From Gorillibacterium sp. (lineage in GTDB: Bacteria > Bacillota > Bacilli > Paenibacillales > NBRC-103111), in NCBI GenBank assembly GCA_023511325.1, contig JAIMBU010000144.1, positions 1-6,852 on the forward strand: a stretch of DNA of 6,852 bases, read 5' to 3'. Every line of letters begins with the position of its first letter. Within the stretch, counting starts at the first letter, position 1. The translations under genes and the position numbers were made by a program. Shown in pieces: positions 1 through 5,894 of the stretch. The notes below the pieces were generated by a model. It did not search any database. It saw only the letters and a list, made by a program, of their open reading frames with translations, and was not told the origin of the DNA.

Positions 1-196
1 GAATAACATTATGTGAATATTTTACCATGAGAAATAATTAATTAAATAGACAGATTATTTTTAGCGTTTTCGATAAAATAACTGATTTATGTCTACTTAT
101 GAAATAACGCTGGATTAGTAGCCGGAGGATTTTACGCTTGCGTCCATTATGAAGCTAGAACGAATATGCACAGGCAATAAGCAAGATTTAAAATAC

Positions 197-202
197 TATA
201 AT
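197..202 (+). promoter_or_regulatory. Candidate -10 element for the glycosyltransferase gene
   Basis: A perfect TATAAT lies 31 bp before the preferred ATG at 234. No good -35 hexamer is seen 16-18 bp upstream, so the promoter call is weak. If it is real, transcription would start near 209. That would exclude the upstream ATG at 201 and support the start at 234. The rest of 1-196 is AT-rich and shows no convincing gene or terminator. Confidence 0.3.
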
Positions 203-233
203 GATGTATACATTTTTGCGGAAAGAGGTGAGT

Positions 234-1445
234 ATGCTGGCAGACGTAGGGGTTGTAATGCCTGTATATACTCAAAAGCCGGAATTTTTGCGACAGGCTC
301 TTGAGTCTATTCTAAGTCAGACGCTCACTGACTATCGACTCGTTATTGTCATTGATGGCGATCCAGCCATGGAGCCGCTTGTGAAGCTTTCTATCACCGA
401 TGATCATAGAGTAACGCTTATCTCTAATGCTCGAAATAGGGGAGTAGCCTACACGCTGAATGCTGGTTTTGAGATATTATTCAACGATCCAGACATAAGC
501 TATCTGACCTGGGTCTCTAGCGACAATGTGTATGAACCTGATTTTTTGGAGGTGCTGCGAGCAACGCTCGTCAAAGGTCCCCAAGAGCTAGGAATTGCCT
601 ACAGCTCATTTCAAAGCATCGATAACGAGGGGAAGCCGCTTATGGACGAAGATCAACTGGCTATCCAGCGGCAATATCAGTCGCAGCCCAAAGAAAAATT
701 ACTAGATTCCTCGATCATCGGAGTTTCTTTTATGTACAAACTGCAGGTTGCAAAGCAGGTCGGAGGCTATGGTATGGAGCCTGTAGAAGATTATGATTAC
801 TGGCTGCGGTTGTCTGAACATTGCGAGATTTGCTATATACCTATGGAATTGGTGAATTACCGTGTGAACTCTACCTACAGCGTGTCTAAGCAATTGCTGA
901 CTAGTGAGAATCATCGCAAATGGAGATATACCTATCATTTAGCACGCCATCAGGCACGGACCCGTAGAGGGATTCTGCCTATACTTACGGTATTGTTTCC
1001 AGTTGTGGAAGTTGGACAGAAAGAAATTGCCCGCATTGAGAACTTATATGAACAAACGTTCAGCAACTACGAATGTAAGGTGCTGGATCTATCCCTCTCC
1101 TACGAGCCCTCCGCCCAGCTTGGTTTCATTCAGCATCCAGTGACCGGGTTCATTTGGATACCCGGGGCCCCGCTACTGCGTGCACTTTGCAAATTTATCG
1201 AAAAAGTGAAGACACCCTTTACCATGATCTTAGGTCCAGCGCCGTTTGGAGGACAGATGGATTTAGAGTTTATGATAGAAGAGCTGACGATGACGGGGCA
1301 GAAAGCGATCTCTAGTTTTTATACAGATAATCATTCGTCAATCGAACATCGCTACAAGGGTATTCCTTCAACTAGAAACAATTTTTACAACGAGCTGTTC
1401 AGAAGCGAGGATTTAAGAAAACTTTTAGATGCCTCCCTCACCTAA
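234..1445 (+). CDS. Family 2 glycosyltransferase with a degenerate second GT-like half
   Basis: A 403-aa protein predicted to transfer a sugar from a nucleotide-sugar donor, probably in cell-surface glycan synthesis; donor and acceptor cannot be read from the sequence. The N-terminal GT-A domain (about 5-225) shows the GT2 pattern: VVMPVY at 7-12, DG at 41-42, a DxD-like SSDN at 95-98 and the acidic EDYDYWLRL around 185-193. No membrane segment or signal peptide is evident. Residues 247-365 repeat the outline of a GT2 domain: a hydrophobic strand, then ENLYEQTFSNYE, then a strand ending in LDLS. The metal-binding position reads GPAPFG, so that half is probably non-catalytic. The start at 234 is preferred because AAAGAGGTGA (222-231) is a good Shine-Dalgarno at normal spacing, while the in-frame ATG at 201 has none. 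It stands alone and converges on the GNAT gene with a 37-bp gap. Confidence 0.88.
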   Translation: MLADVGVVMPVYTQKPEFLRQALESILSQTLTDYRLVIVIDGDPAMEPLVKLSITDDHRVTLISNARNRGVAYTLNAGFEILFNDPDISYLTWVSSDNVYEPDFLEVLRATLVKGPQELGIAYSSFQSIDNEGKPLMDEDQLAIQRQYQSQPKEKLLDSSIIGVSFMYKLQVAKQVGGYGMEPVEDYDYWLRLSEHCEICYIPMELVNYRVNSTYSVSKQLLTSENHRKWRYTYHLARHQARTRRGILPILTVLFPVVEVGQKEIARIENLYEQTFSNYECKVLDLSLSYEPSAQLGFIQHPVTGFIWIPGAPLLRALCKFIEKVKTPFTMILGPAPFGGQMDLEFMIEELTMTGQKAISSFYTDNHSSIEHRYKGIPSTRNNFYNELFRSEDLRKLLDASLT

Positions 1446-1482
1446 AATAGATTTTCTTATTTTTTGGTTAATGGCGTAATGT

Positions 1483-2466
1483 TCAGGTCTCGAATTCCAC
1501 GGGCCAAATGACCGGTCCTGGTTTTTCTTCGTTTTGGCGTACTCGCTCGAAGTAGGCTTGAAGCTTACTGTAGCTTTCATCGAGAATGTGGACCATCGCG
1601 GCATCCCATAATTGATTGACCCATTCATACTTGCAGGGGAGAACGGTATCATTTCTCCTATTGTTAATCGGCAGGGATATTTCTAAAACGCTTTTGCCAG
1701 CTTTAACAGCTAAGCTCCCGAGATAACCAAGCATATCAGCTGTTGCAGAGGGGCTGATCGACAGAAGCATGAAGACCTGGCTTGGGTCATCTGTAGCATA
1801 GCGGATGAAGCCTATCAGTTCTTGGTCTTTCCATAGCACAGACGAGCAAAAAAGTCGATTCATGCAGATCCAATCTGTTATGGCTTCACCTGGTTTTAGC
1901 ACGCCATTGGCCTCGCCGTACCATTTTTCCCAAAGGAGGAGTAGAGCAGGGATATCCTCTAGTCTAACCCTTCGCTCCACAAGAGTAGATGGAATAGGTG
2001 GTAGATCGGCATAGTTGATCCGGGCAAAACTTTTGCCAAATGCACGGGTAAGATAGCCAAACCGGGGATAGTAGTCCGAATGACCAAGCAAAAGGGATAA
2101 AACGTATCCCTTTTGCTTGGCAATCGCTAGTCCTTGGCGAACCAGTTTACTTCCTACACCGATGCCTTGATACTCTGGTTTCACAGCCAAAGGAGCAAGG
2201 ATAACAGTAGGAATATCACAGCCCTCAATCCGGAAGATGTAAGGGGAGAACAGCAAATGACCGGCAACGTCTCCCGCGACTTCAGCTACCAGTGAAAGCT
2301 CTGGATCAAATGTTTTTCTTTGGCGCAGGGCGGCGGTTAATATGCCTTCACTCACATAAGGGGCATAGGTGAAAGCCTGTGTGTCGATCTCGGCCACCGC
2401 GTGGTAATCACCTACCTGTTCCATGCGAACGATGATATCTCCGTGCTCAGTAATGGATCTTTTCAT
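1483..2466 (-). CDS. GNAT-family N-acetyltransferase with C-terminal extension
   Basis: A 327-aa predicted acetyl-CoA-dependent N-acetyltransferase; the substrate is unknown. The N-terminal half (about 10-150) is a GNAT domain. It starts with a beta-strand/acidic pattern (IIVRMEQVGD) and carries LAPLAVKPEYQGIGVG at 90-105, whose Q-G-I-G-V-G is the acetyl-CoA pyrophosphate-binding motif A. GHSDYYPRFGY (128-138) is typical of the COG3153-type GNATs. Residues 163-325 form an extension that may be a second, degenerate GNAT fold (RRVRLEDIPALLLLW, then a strand-like ELIGFIRYA). The start at 2466 is chosen because its ATG overlaps the mutS2-like stop as ATGA, and GGAG (2479-2476) lies 9 nt before it. 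An in-frame ATG at 2481 supplies that Shine-Dalgarno and is less likely to be the start. The overlap implies translational coupling and co-transcription with the mutS2-like gene. A role in modifying an antibiotic or a ribosomal protein is only a guess. Confidence 0.88.
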   Translation of the reverse strand: MKRSITEHGDIIVRMEQVGDYHAVAEIDTQAFTYAPYVSEGILTAALRQRKTFDPELSLVAEVAGDVAGHLLFSPYIFRIEGCDIPTVILAPLAVKPEYQGIGVGSKLVRQGLAIAKQKGYVLSLLLGHSDYYPRFGYLTRAFGKSFARINYADLPPIPSTLVERRVRLEDIPALLLLWEKWYGEANGVLKPGEAITDWICMNRLFCSSVLWKDQELIGFIRYATDDPSQVFMLLSISPSATADMLGYLGSLAVKAGKSVLEISLPINNRRNDTVLPCKYEWVNQLWDAAMVHILDESYSKLQAYFERVRQNEEKPGPVIWPVEFET

Positions 2467-4496
2467 TGCTGTCTTCTCCATTCGTTGTCTTCGCTTTTGG
2501 TTTCGATTGTCATGCCTTCCACATGTCGTTTGGACATTTGCTTACGCTTTTTTCGGTTTTCCTTCGACTCAAACACGATATCCATATCGTAATTCTCTGG
2601 ATATAGATGTTTGCGGTCGATATAGGGCTTGATTCGCTTGATGTTTACCTGAAGCTTCTCATTGTGCACCATGATCACGAGGTTCCCCAGCTCATCAGGT
2701 GTCTTATAGATGACCCCAGCTCGCTTAAGATAAGGGATAAAAACGCGATCCCCGACCTCCCAGACTTTGGCGCTAGCAATAGCCTCATCGGTTTTCTTTG
2801 CGGTTGCTGAACCCTTGGTCGCTTCCTTCGGTAGCGATTCTCCTTGATTTGCTAAGGAACTTGATCGTTTGTGCTTGGGCAGTGTAGTTGGTGTAAGCAA
2901 CTCTGTCTCCGTTAGCTGCTTCGCCAACTTGTTCGTCTGATCCACTTTCTCTGTCTCCAGGGGATTGTTCACTCGTTCACCTGCTAGGACCTTAGCTCGT
3001 TCAATGACAGAGGAATGGATGCCTAGCTTGGCAGCAATGTGGAGAGCATAGCTTTTACCAGCTTCTCCAACGGTAAGCTGGTAAAGCGGTTGGAGCGTCT
3101 CCAGGTCGAATTCCATCCGGGCATTCTCAAAGCCGGGTGTTTGACTAGCGAAGCTTTTGATTTCATTAAAATGGGTTGTGGCGATAATGGTCGCTCTTTT
3201 CGCGGCCAATTCCTCGAGAACGGCAATCGATAAGCCAATGCCCTCGCCAGGGTCGGTACCTGCGGCCAGCTCATCCAATAGAATTAGCGTACGCGGTCCC
3301 GCTTCCTTCAGCATCCGAATGATCGTCCGGATATGCGAGGAGAAGGTGCTGAGGGACTCGTCGATACTCTGGTTATCGCCAATGTCTGCTTCTACGGCTT
3401 GGTAGACAGATAACTGACTATCCTCGTGAGCCGGAATGAGCAGGCCGGATTGAGCCATCAGGGTGAGGAGACCGACGGTTTTCAAAGTTACCGTCTTCCC
3501 TCCTGTGTTAGGCCCAGTAATAATCAAGGCACGGAAGGAAGCTCCAATGGAAATATCGAGCGGCACCGCCTTGTTCGAAAGAAAAGGATGAACGGCCGCT
3601 TTCAATCGAATGATTCCTTGATCATTTAGCTTTACGCTTCTTCCTCCCATCCGTAGCGCATATTTAGCCTTAGCAAATAAGAAATCATAATGGGCGATGG
3701 TCTCTACATTGATCCCAATTTCGTATCCATGAGCTTCTACAAGGTCGGTCAGTTCACTGCGGATCTTGATCTCTTCCGCCGATTCCTCGTAGTGAAGACC
3801 GGAAAGCTCTTGCTGTAATTCGCTAAGCTCATTAGGCTCAATATAAACGGTCTGACCACTGGCAGATTCATCCAATGTGGCTCCGCTAACCTGCTTGCGA
3901 AATTCTTTTTTGACCGGAATAACAAATCTTCCCCCACGTTTACTGATGATGGATTCTTGTAGGATATTACGGTACTTGTGCATCAGGGCATCTAGACGTT
4001 TTTTTACCCGTTCCTCTGTACTGCGGATTTTGCGACGGATTTGGTGAAGAGTAGGCGTTGCCAAATCTGTGATTTGGCCGTACGCAATGGATTGCTCAAT
4101 GGTGTCTAGAACCTGCTTGAGGTCATGGAGTGAATGCACATAGCTGCAGATGACCGGAGCAATCTCCTCCCGCTTCATCAGGAACTGCTTCCAATGACCG
4201 CAGCTGCGGATGAACTGGGCGATTTGCCCCAAATCCTCAATGCTGAGAATATTGCCTTTACCAAAGAGGGAGAGGGGAAGCTCCAGGCCTTGCAGCGTGG
4301 GGAGTGGGAGTCCTGTGCTGCGATCAACAATTCGTTTGGCATCTGCCGTCTCAGCCATCGCATGATTGGCTGCTTGTAGTTCAGTATGCGGGGCCAGTTT
4401 TTGGACCAAGGCTTTGCCTGCGTAAGTCACGGTATATTCAAGCAGCTCTTCAATAATTCTTGGGTATTCCAGCTTGGTTAAAGTATCTTGATTCAT
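2463..4496 (-). CDS. MutS2-family ATPase lacking the Smr domain
   Basis: A 677-aa MutS2-type ABC ATPase. Visible parts are the MutS2 core/clamp (about 150-260, with SKRGGRFVIPVKKEFR and SASGQTVYIEP), Walker A GPNTGGKT (328-335), signature DESLSTFSSH (379-388), Walker B TLILLDEL (403-410) and H-loop ATTH (439-442). A low-complexity linker (about 515-575) leads to a KOW-like segment (577-623), then a basic tail rich in K and R. Full-length MutS2 is near 780 aa and ends in an Smr nuclease domain. Here the protein stops about 50 residues after the KOW part, with no LDLR or HGxG motif, so it looks like a nuclease-less paralogue. MutS2 has been linked to suppression of recombination and, in B. subtilis, to splitting collided ribosomes. 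The start at 4496 has AGGAGG (4510-4505) 8 nt upstream; the ATG at 4532 has none. It is first in an operon with the GNAT gene and sits behind an attenuator-like leader. Confidence 0.9.
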   Translation of the reverse strand: MNQDTLTKLEYPRIIEELLEYTVTYAGKALVQKLAPHTELQAANHAMAETADAKRIVDRSTGLPLPTLQGLELPLSLFGKGNILSIEDLGQIAQFIRSCGHWKQFLMKREEIAPVICSYVHSLHDLKQVLDTIEQSIAYGQITDLATPTLHQIRRKIRSTEERVKKRLDALMHKYRNILQESIISKRGGRFVIPVKKEFRKQVSGATLDESASGQTVYIEPNELSELQQELSGLHYEESAEEIKIRSELTDLVEAHGYEIGINVETIAHYDFLFAKAKYALRMGGRSVKLNDQGIIRLKAAVHPFLSNKAVPLDISIGASFRALIITGPNTGGKTVTLKTVGLLTLMAQSGLLIPAHEDSQLSVYQAVEADIGDNQSIDESLSTFSSHIRTIIRMLKEAGPRTLILLDELAAGTDPGEGIGLSIAVLEELAAKRATIIATTHFNEIKSFASQTPGFENARMEFDLETLQPLYQLTVGEAGKSYALHIAAKLGIHSSVIERAKVLAGERVNNPLETEKVDQTNKLAKQLTETELLTPTTLPKHKRSSSLANQGESLPKEATKGSATAKKTDEAIASAKVWEVGDRVFIPYLKRAGVIYKTPDELGNLVIMVHNEKLQVNIKRIKPYIDRKHLYPENYDMDIVFESKENRKKRKQMSKRHVEGMTIETKSEDNEWRRQQ

Positions 4497-4530
4497 GGTT
4501 TTAGCCTCCTGTATATGAGAAAAAATGAAC

Positions 4531-4571
4531 AAAAAAAGGCATAGAGAACGTTAAAAACGTCACTCCATGCC
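4531..4571 (-). terminator. Leader terminator T2 just before the mutS2-like gene
   Basis: On the minus strand a hairpin (4571-4538) pairs GGCATGGAG...ACGTT with AACGT...CTCTATGCC, with small mismatches and a loop of a few T. A run of seven T (4537-4531) follows directly. It lies about 20 nt upstream of the mutS2-like Shine-Dalgarno and inside the transcript, so it would act as an attenuator rather than as the end of another gene. No minus-strand gene precedes it except the 7-codon ORF. Confidence 0.85.
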
Positions 4572-4594
4572 CTTAGTGGGTACCTAAACCAAAA

Positions 4595-4618
4595 GGTGGG
4601 GTCTGAAAAGACTCCGCC
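4595..4618 (-). promoter_or_regulatory. Imperfect hairpin between the two leader terminators
   Basis: The segment folds as GG-x-GG-x-GTCT / AGAC-x-CC-x-CC around a 4-nt loop, with two symmetric mismatches. It is not followed by a long T run, so it is not called a terminator. It may be part of an antiterminator or a stabilising stem between T1 and T2. Confidence 0.45.
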
Positions 4619-4629
4619 AAAATGAATAC

Positions 4630-4653
4630 AAAAAAACCGCGCTGCAGCACGGT
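4630..4653 (-). terminator. Leader terminator T1
   Basis: On the minus strand ACCGTGC (4653-4647), a TGCA loop and GCGCGGT (4642-4636) form a 7-bp stem with one G-U pair, followed by an uninterrupted T run to 4630. Its 5' arm and flank (AGGACCG, 4656-4650) are complementary to CGGTTCT at 4747-4741 in the leader, which offers a direct antiterminator. Confidence 0.8.
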
Positions 4654-4797
4654 CCTTCATCCGGTCAGGTTATGGCCTTGTGAGGTTTGCTGTTCTTAAC
4701 TGATGTTGATGGGAACACAGACATAAGCAAACAGTCCGGGAGAACCGGATAATATCAGCAAATGTAAAAGCATTCTTCATCAACGATATGAAATTAC

Positions 4798-4821
4798 TCA
4801 GTTAAGAAAGTTCACCGACAT
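4798..4821 (-). CDS. Seven-codon leader peptide (MSVNFLN) of the mutS2-like operon
   Basis: A very short ORF reading MSVNFLN then TGA, starting about 26 nt after the predicted transcription start. AAGGGG (4835-4830) lies 8 nt before the ATG, an ideal Shine-Dalgarno distance. The last codons and the stop are the exact sequence that pairs with 4693-4703 downstream, so the position of a translating or stalled ribosome would decide leader folding. Short leader ORFs of this type precede attenuator-controlled antibiotic-response genes in Firmicutes. The peptide may have no function beyond being translated. Expression is inferred, not shown. Confidence 0.65.
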   Translation of the reverse strand: MSVNFLN

Positions 4822-4853
4822 CAAAATTTCCCCTTAGCCATTAAGATAGTTAT

Positions 4854-4882
4854 ATTGTATGCATCTGTTTGAACAAAGTCAA
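4854..4882 (-). promoter_or_regulatory. Sigma-A-type promoter of the mutS2-like operon
   Basis: On the minus strand TTGACT (4882-4877) is followed after exactly 17 bp by TACAAT (4859-4854). Each hexamer differs from consensus at one base. Transcription would start near 4847, only about a dozen bases before the Shine-Dalgarno of the leader ORF. Confidence 0.85.
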
Positions 4883-4928
4883 TATCATCGATGAATAACA
4901 GATGGAGTGAGGATCTGACGTATCTCAT

Positions 4929-4957
4929 TTGCAGAAGAGGCGGAGAATCGGGATAAT
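4929..4957 (+). promoter_or_regulatory. Candidate promoter for the 66-aa gene
   Basis: TTGCAG (4929-4934), a 17-bp spacer and GATAAT (4952-4957) make a moderate sigma-A-type promoter pointing at the 66-aa gene. It is divergent from the mutS2-like promoter with about 45 bp between the two -35 elements. The -10 is good and the -35 is weak. Confidence 0.45.
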
Positions 4958-5010
4958 GAGGAGAGGTCTCGCGAATAAAGTAGCTCTGCGGAGAATGTAA
5001 GTCTGCGGAG
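4940..5010 (+). repeat. Three GCGGAG direct repeats in the 5' region of the 66-aa gene
   Basis: GCGGAGAAT occurs at 4940-4948 and 4988-4996. GCGGAG occurs again at 5005-5010, and TCTGCGGAG is shared by the last two copies (4985-4993 and 5002-5010, 17 bp apart). They lie in the presumed promoter and untranslated region of the 66-aa gene. Function is unknown; purine-rich chance repetition is possible. Confidence 0.3.
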
Positions 5011-5051
5011 GTGGCAGGATTCTACGAACACGTTTCGAAGGGGGTTACCGA

Positions 5052-5252
5052 ATGATCAGTGAAGAGTTGCTTGATCAATTTAGGCTCGAGGGAACAAAGG
5101 TGAGAGTGATCCGCGATGCAGATCCGATCAATGATATAAAAGGATATGTTATGGCTTGGAATGATCAATTGGTCATGCTTAAGAAGCTTAATAAGAAGGT
5201 GCTGAAGCTAGACAGACAATATCAATATCAGCCTTGGGATCTACCCAGATAA
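5052..5252 (+). CDS. Small 66-aa protein, possibly Sm-like
   Basis: A 66-aa basic, soluble-looking protein with no signal peptide or membrane segment. AAGGGGG (5038-5044) lies 7 nt before the ATG, which supports the gene and its start. Residues 14-60 suggest a compact beta barrel of Sm/Hfq type: a strand (TKVRVIRD), an ND-x-KG turn, a strand (GYVMAWND), a strand (QLVMLKKL), then NKKVLKLDR and YQYQP. This is an impression from the strand and glycine pattern, not a recognised family match. The 3' end overlaps the convergent 133-aa gene by 25 bp. Its promoter region is shared, divergently, with the mutS2-like operon, but nothing ties their functions together. Confidence 0.7.
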   Translation: MISEELLDQFRLEGTKVRVIRDADPINDIKGYVMAWNDQLVMLKKLNKKVLKLDRQYQYQPWDLPR

Positions 5253-5629
5253 GGAACACTATAATGACTGGCAAGTAAATCGACTTCTGTCTTAACGTCG
5301 TTGCGGGAGAGAGCAAAGGTTTCATGATACCCGCGACATATATATTTACAGGTAACATCTATAACATGGGTATCCTCAGAATAGATGCGGATACCTGCGA
5401 GTCCAAGAGATTGGCGGATGTGGGACAGGTCGTGACGTATGGAGCCCATCATTCGCTCAAGAACGACGACATGGGGAAAGCTGATTCGCAGGGAAGCCTT
5501 CTGAATGGCATCGATATCCAATTGCAGCATCGTCAGGAGAATGGGTAGCAGTAAATACTGTTTCACAAGCTTTCTCTCGGAGTGAGTCGGGACAGGTGGA
5601 CGATTTAAGTCAATCGCGTTAATTGCCAT
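5228..5629 (-). CDS. Conserved-looking 133-aa protein of unknown function
   Basis: I do not recognise this protein. It has 133 residues with a polar N-terminus rich in P and R (RPPVPTHSERK), a hydrophobic, helix-like stretch at about 25-40 (YLLLPILLTMLQLDID), then an amphipathic, mainly helical body with basic and histidine residues (IRHDLSHIRQ) and two cysteines at 94 and 98 (CKYIC). The hydrophobic part is short and contains no clear signal peptidase site, so the protein is probably cytoplasmic or peripheral. GGAGG (5644-5640) lies 10 nt before the ATG, somewhat long but acceptable. A promoter (5663-5691) fits upstream. It is probably transcribed alone. It overlaps the 66-aa gene tail to tail. 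It weakly recalls small Bacillales proteins of the YhjD type, an unverified impression. Confidence 0.72.
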   Translation of the reverse strand: MAINAIDLNRPPVPTHSERKLVKQYLLLPILLTMLQLDIDAIQKASLRISFPHVVVLERMMGSIRHDLSHIRQSLGLAGIRIYSEDTHVIDVTCKYICRGYHETFALSRNDVKTEVDLLASHYSVPYLGRSQG

Positions 5630-5662
5630 ATCATGCGAACCTCCGTTCGTATATTTATTTCC

Positions 5663-5691
5663 ATTGTATTACAGTTGATAGGTGAATGCAA
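5663..5691 (-). promoter_or_regulatory. Promoter of the 133-aa gene
   Basis: On the minus strand TTGCAT (5691-5686), a 17-bp spacer and TACAAT (5668-5663) precede the 133-aa gene, with its Shine-Dalgarno about 20 nt downstream of the -10. The -10 is one base from consensus and the -35 is weak. Confidence 0.6.
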
Positions 5692-5708
5692 CCCTTTCGC
5701 GAAATATA

Positions 5709-5738
5709 TTGACATGAATTATACCAGTGTGTTATATT
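5709..5738 (+). promoter_or_regulatory. Promoter of the tRNA-Leu gene
   Basis: A perfect TTGACA (5709-5714) is followed after 18 bp by TATATT (5733-5738), placing the transcript start about 45-50 nt before the tRNA. It is divergent from the promoter of the 133-aa gene, and the two -35 boxes are 17 bp apart. Confidence 0.75.
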
Positions 5739-5792
5739 ACCTTTTGTCCGCAAGAAACGACTGGTTAAACAGAACGTCAAGGCGGTACAAAT

Positions 5793-5879
5793 GCGGTCAT
5801 GGCGGAATCGGCAGACGCGCTAGATTCAGGTTCTAGTGTCAGCAATGACGTGGAGGTTCAAGTCCTCTTGACCGCACCA
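5793..5879 (+). tRNA. tRNA-Leu (anticodon CAG)
   Basis: A class II tRNA. The acceptor stem GCGGTCA (5793-5799) pairs with TGACCGC (5869-5875), followed by discriminator A and an encoded CCA (5877-5879). The anticodon stem CTAGA/TCTAG encloses the loop TTCAGGT, giving anticodon CAG, which reads leucine codon CUG. A long variable arm (TGTCA GCAA TGACG) and a T arm with the loop TTCAAGT are present. All arms expected of tRNA-Leu are seen. It is a single-gene unit with its own promoter and terminator. No attachment-site duplication or integrase is visible in the window. Confidence 0.97.
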
Positions 5880-5894
5880 TACATAGAAGATCGG

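Larger units (their letters stand above)
4497..4847 (-). promoter_or_regulatory. Long attenuator-type 5' leader of the mutS2-like operon
   Basis: About 350 nt separate the predicted transcription start (near 4847) from the mutS2-like ATG. In transcript order the leader holds a 7-codon ORF with Shine-Dalgarno (4798-4821), a 5-bp hairpin (4735-4749), terminator T1 (4630-4653), an imperfect hairpin (4595-4618) and terminator T2 (4531-4571). Two alternative folds can be drawn. Fold 1: 4798-4808 pairs perfectly with 4693-4703 (11 bp), enclosing 4778-4784 with 4705-4711 (7 bp) and the 5-bp hairpin. Fold 2: 4726-4732 pairs with 4685-4691 (7 bp), enclosed by 4741-4747 with 4650-4656 (7 bp, one G-U), which invades the 5' arm of T1. 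The two exclude each other. A ribosome held on the short ORF would block fold 1. The pairings are read by eye; no energies were computed. Confidence 0.7.

Noticed and set aside
201..233. In-frame upstream ATG start for the glycosyltransferase (11 extra residues)
   Set aside because: No Shine-Dalgarno precedes it, and it overlaps a possible -10 element; the ATG at 234 has a good one.
149..304. 51-codon ORF on the plus strand overlapping the glycosyltransferase start
   Set aside because: Its only GGAGG is 19 nt away from the ATG and most of it lies out of frame inside a clear gene.
1446..1482. Bidirectional terminator between the converging glycosyltransferase and GNAT genes
   Set aside because: Only a weak AT-only stem can be drawn in this 37-bp gap; no GC-rich hairpin is seen.
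4497..4532. N-terminal extension of the MutS2-like protein from the ATG at 4532
   Set aside because: That ATG sits just after the T2 T run without a ribosome binding site, while the ATG at 4496 has AGGAGG at 8 nt and begins the family-like sequence.
4670..4780. 36-codon ORF (and a 25-codon ORF at 4696-4773) inside the leader, minus strand
   Set aside because: Neither has a Shine-Dalgarno, and both lie within the structured leader.
4497..4847. T-box or known metabolite riboswitch in the mutS2-like leader
   Set aside because: The T-box consensus next to the terminator is missing and I could not match any known aptamer core; a short ORF plus alternative helices explains the leader better.
5324..5548. 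Plus-strand ORF of 74 codons inside the 133-aa gene
   Set aside because: No ribosome binding site and less protein-like than the minus-strand frame, which has a promoter and Shine-Dalgarno.
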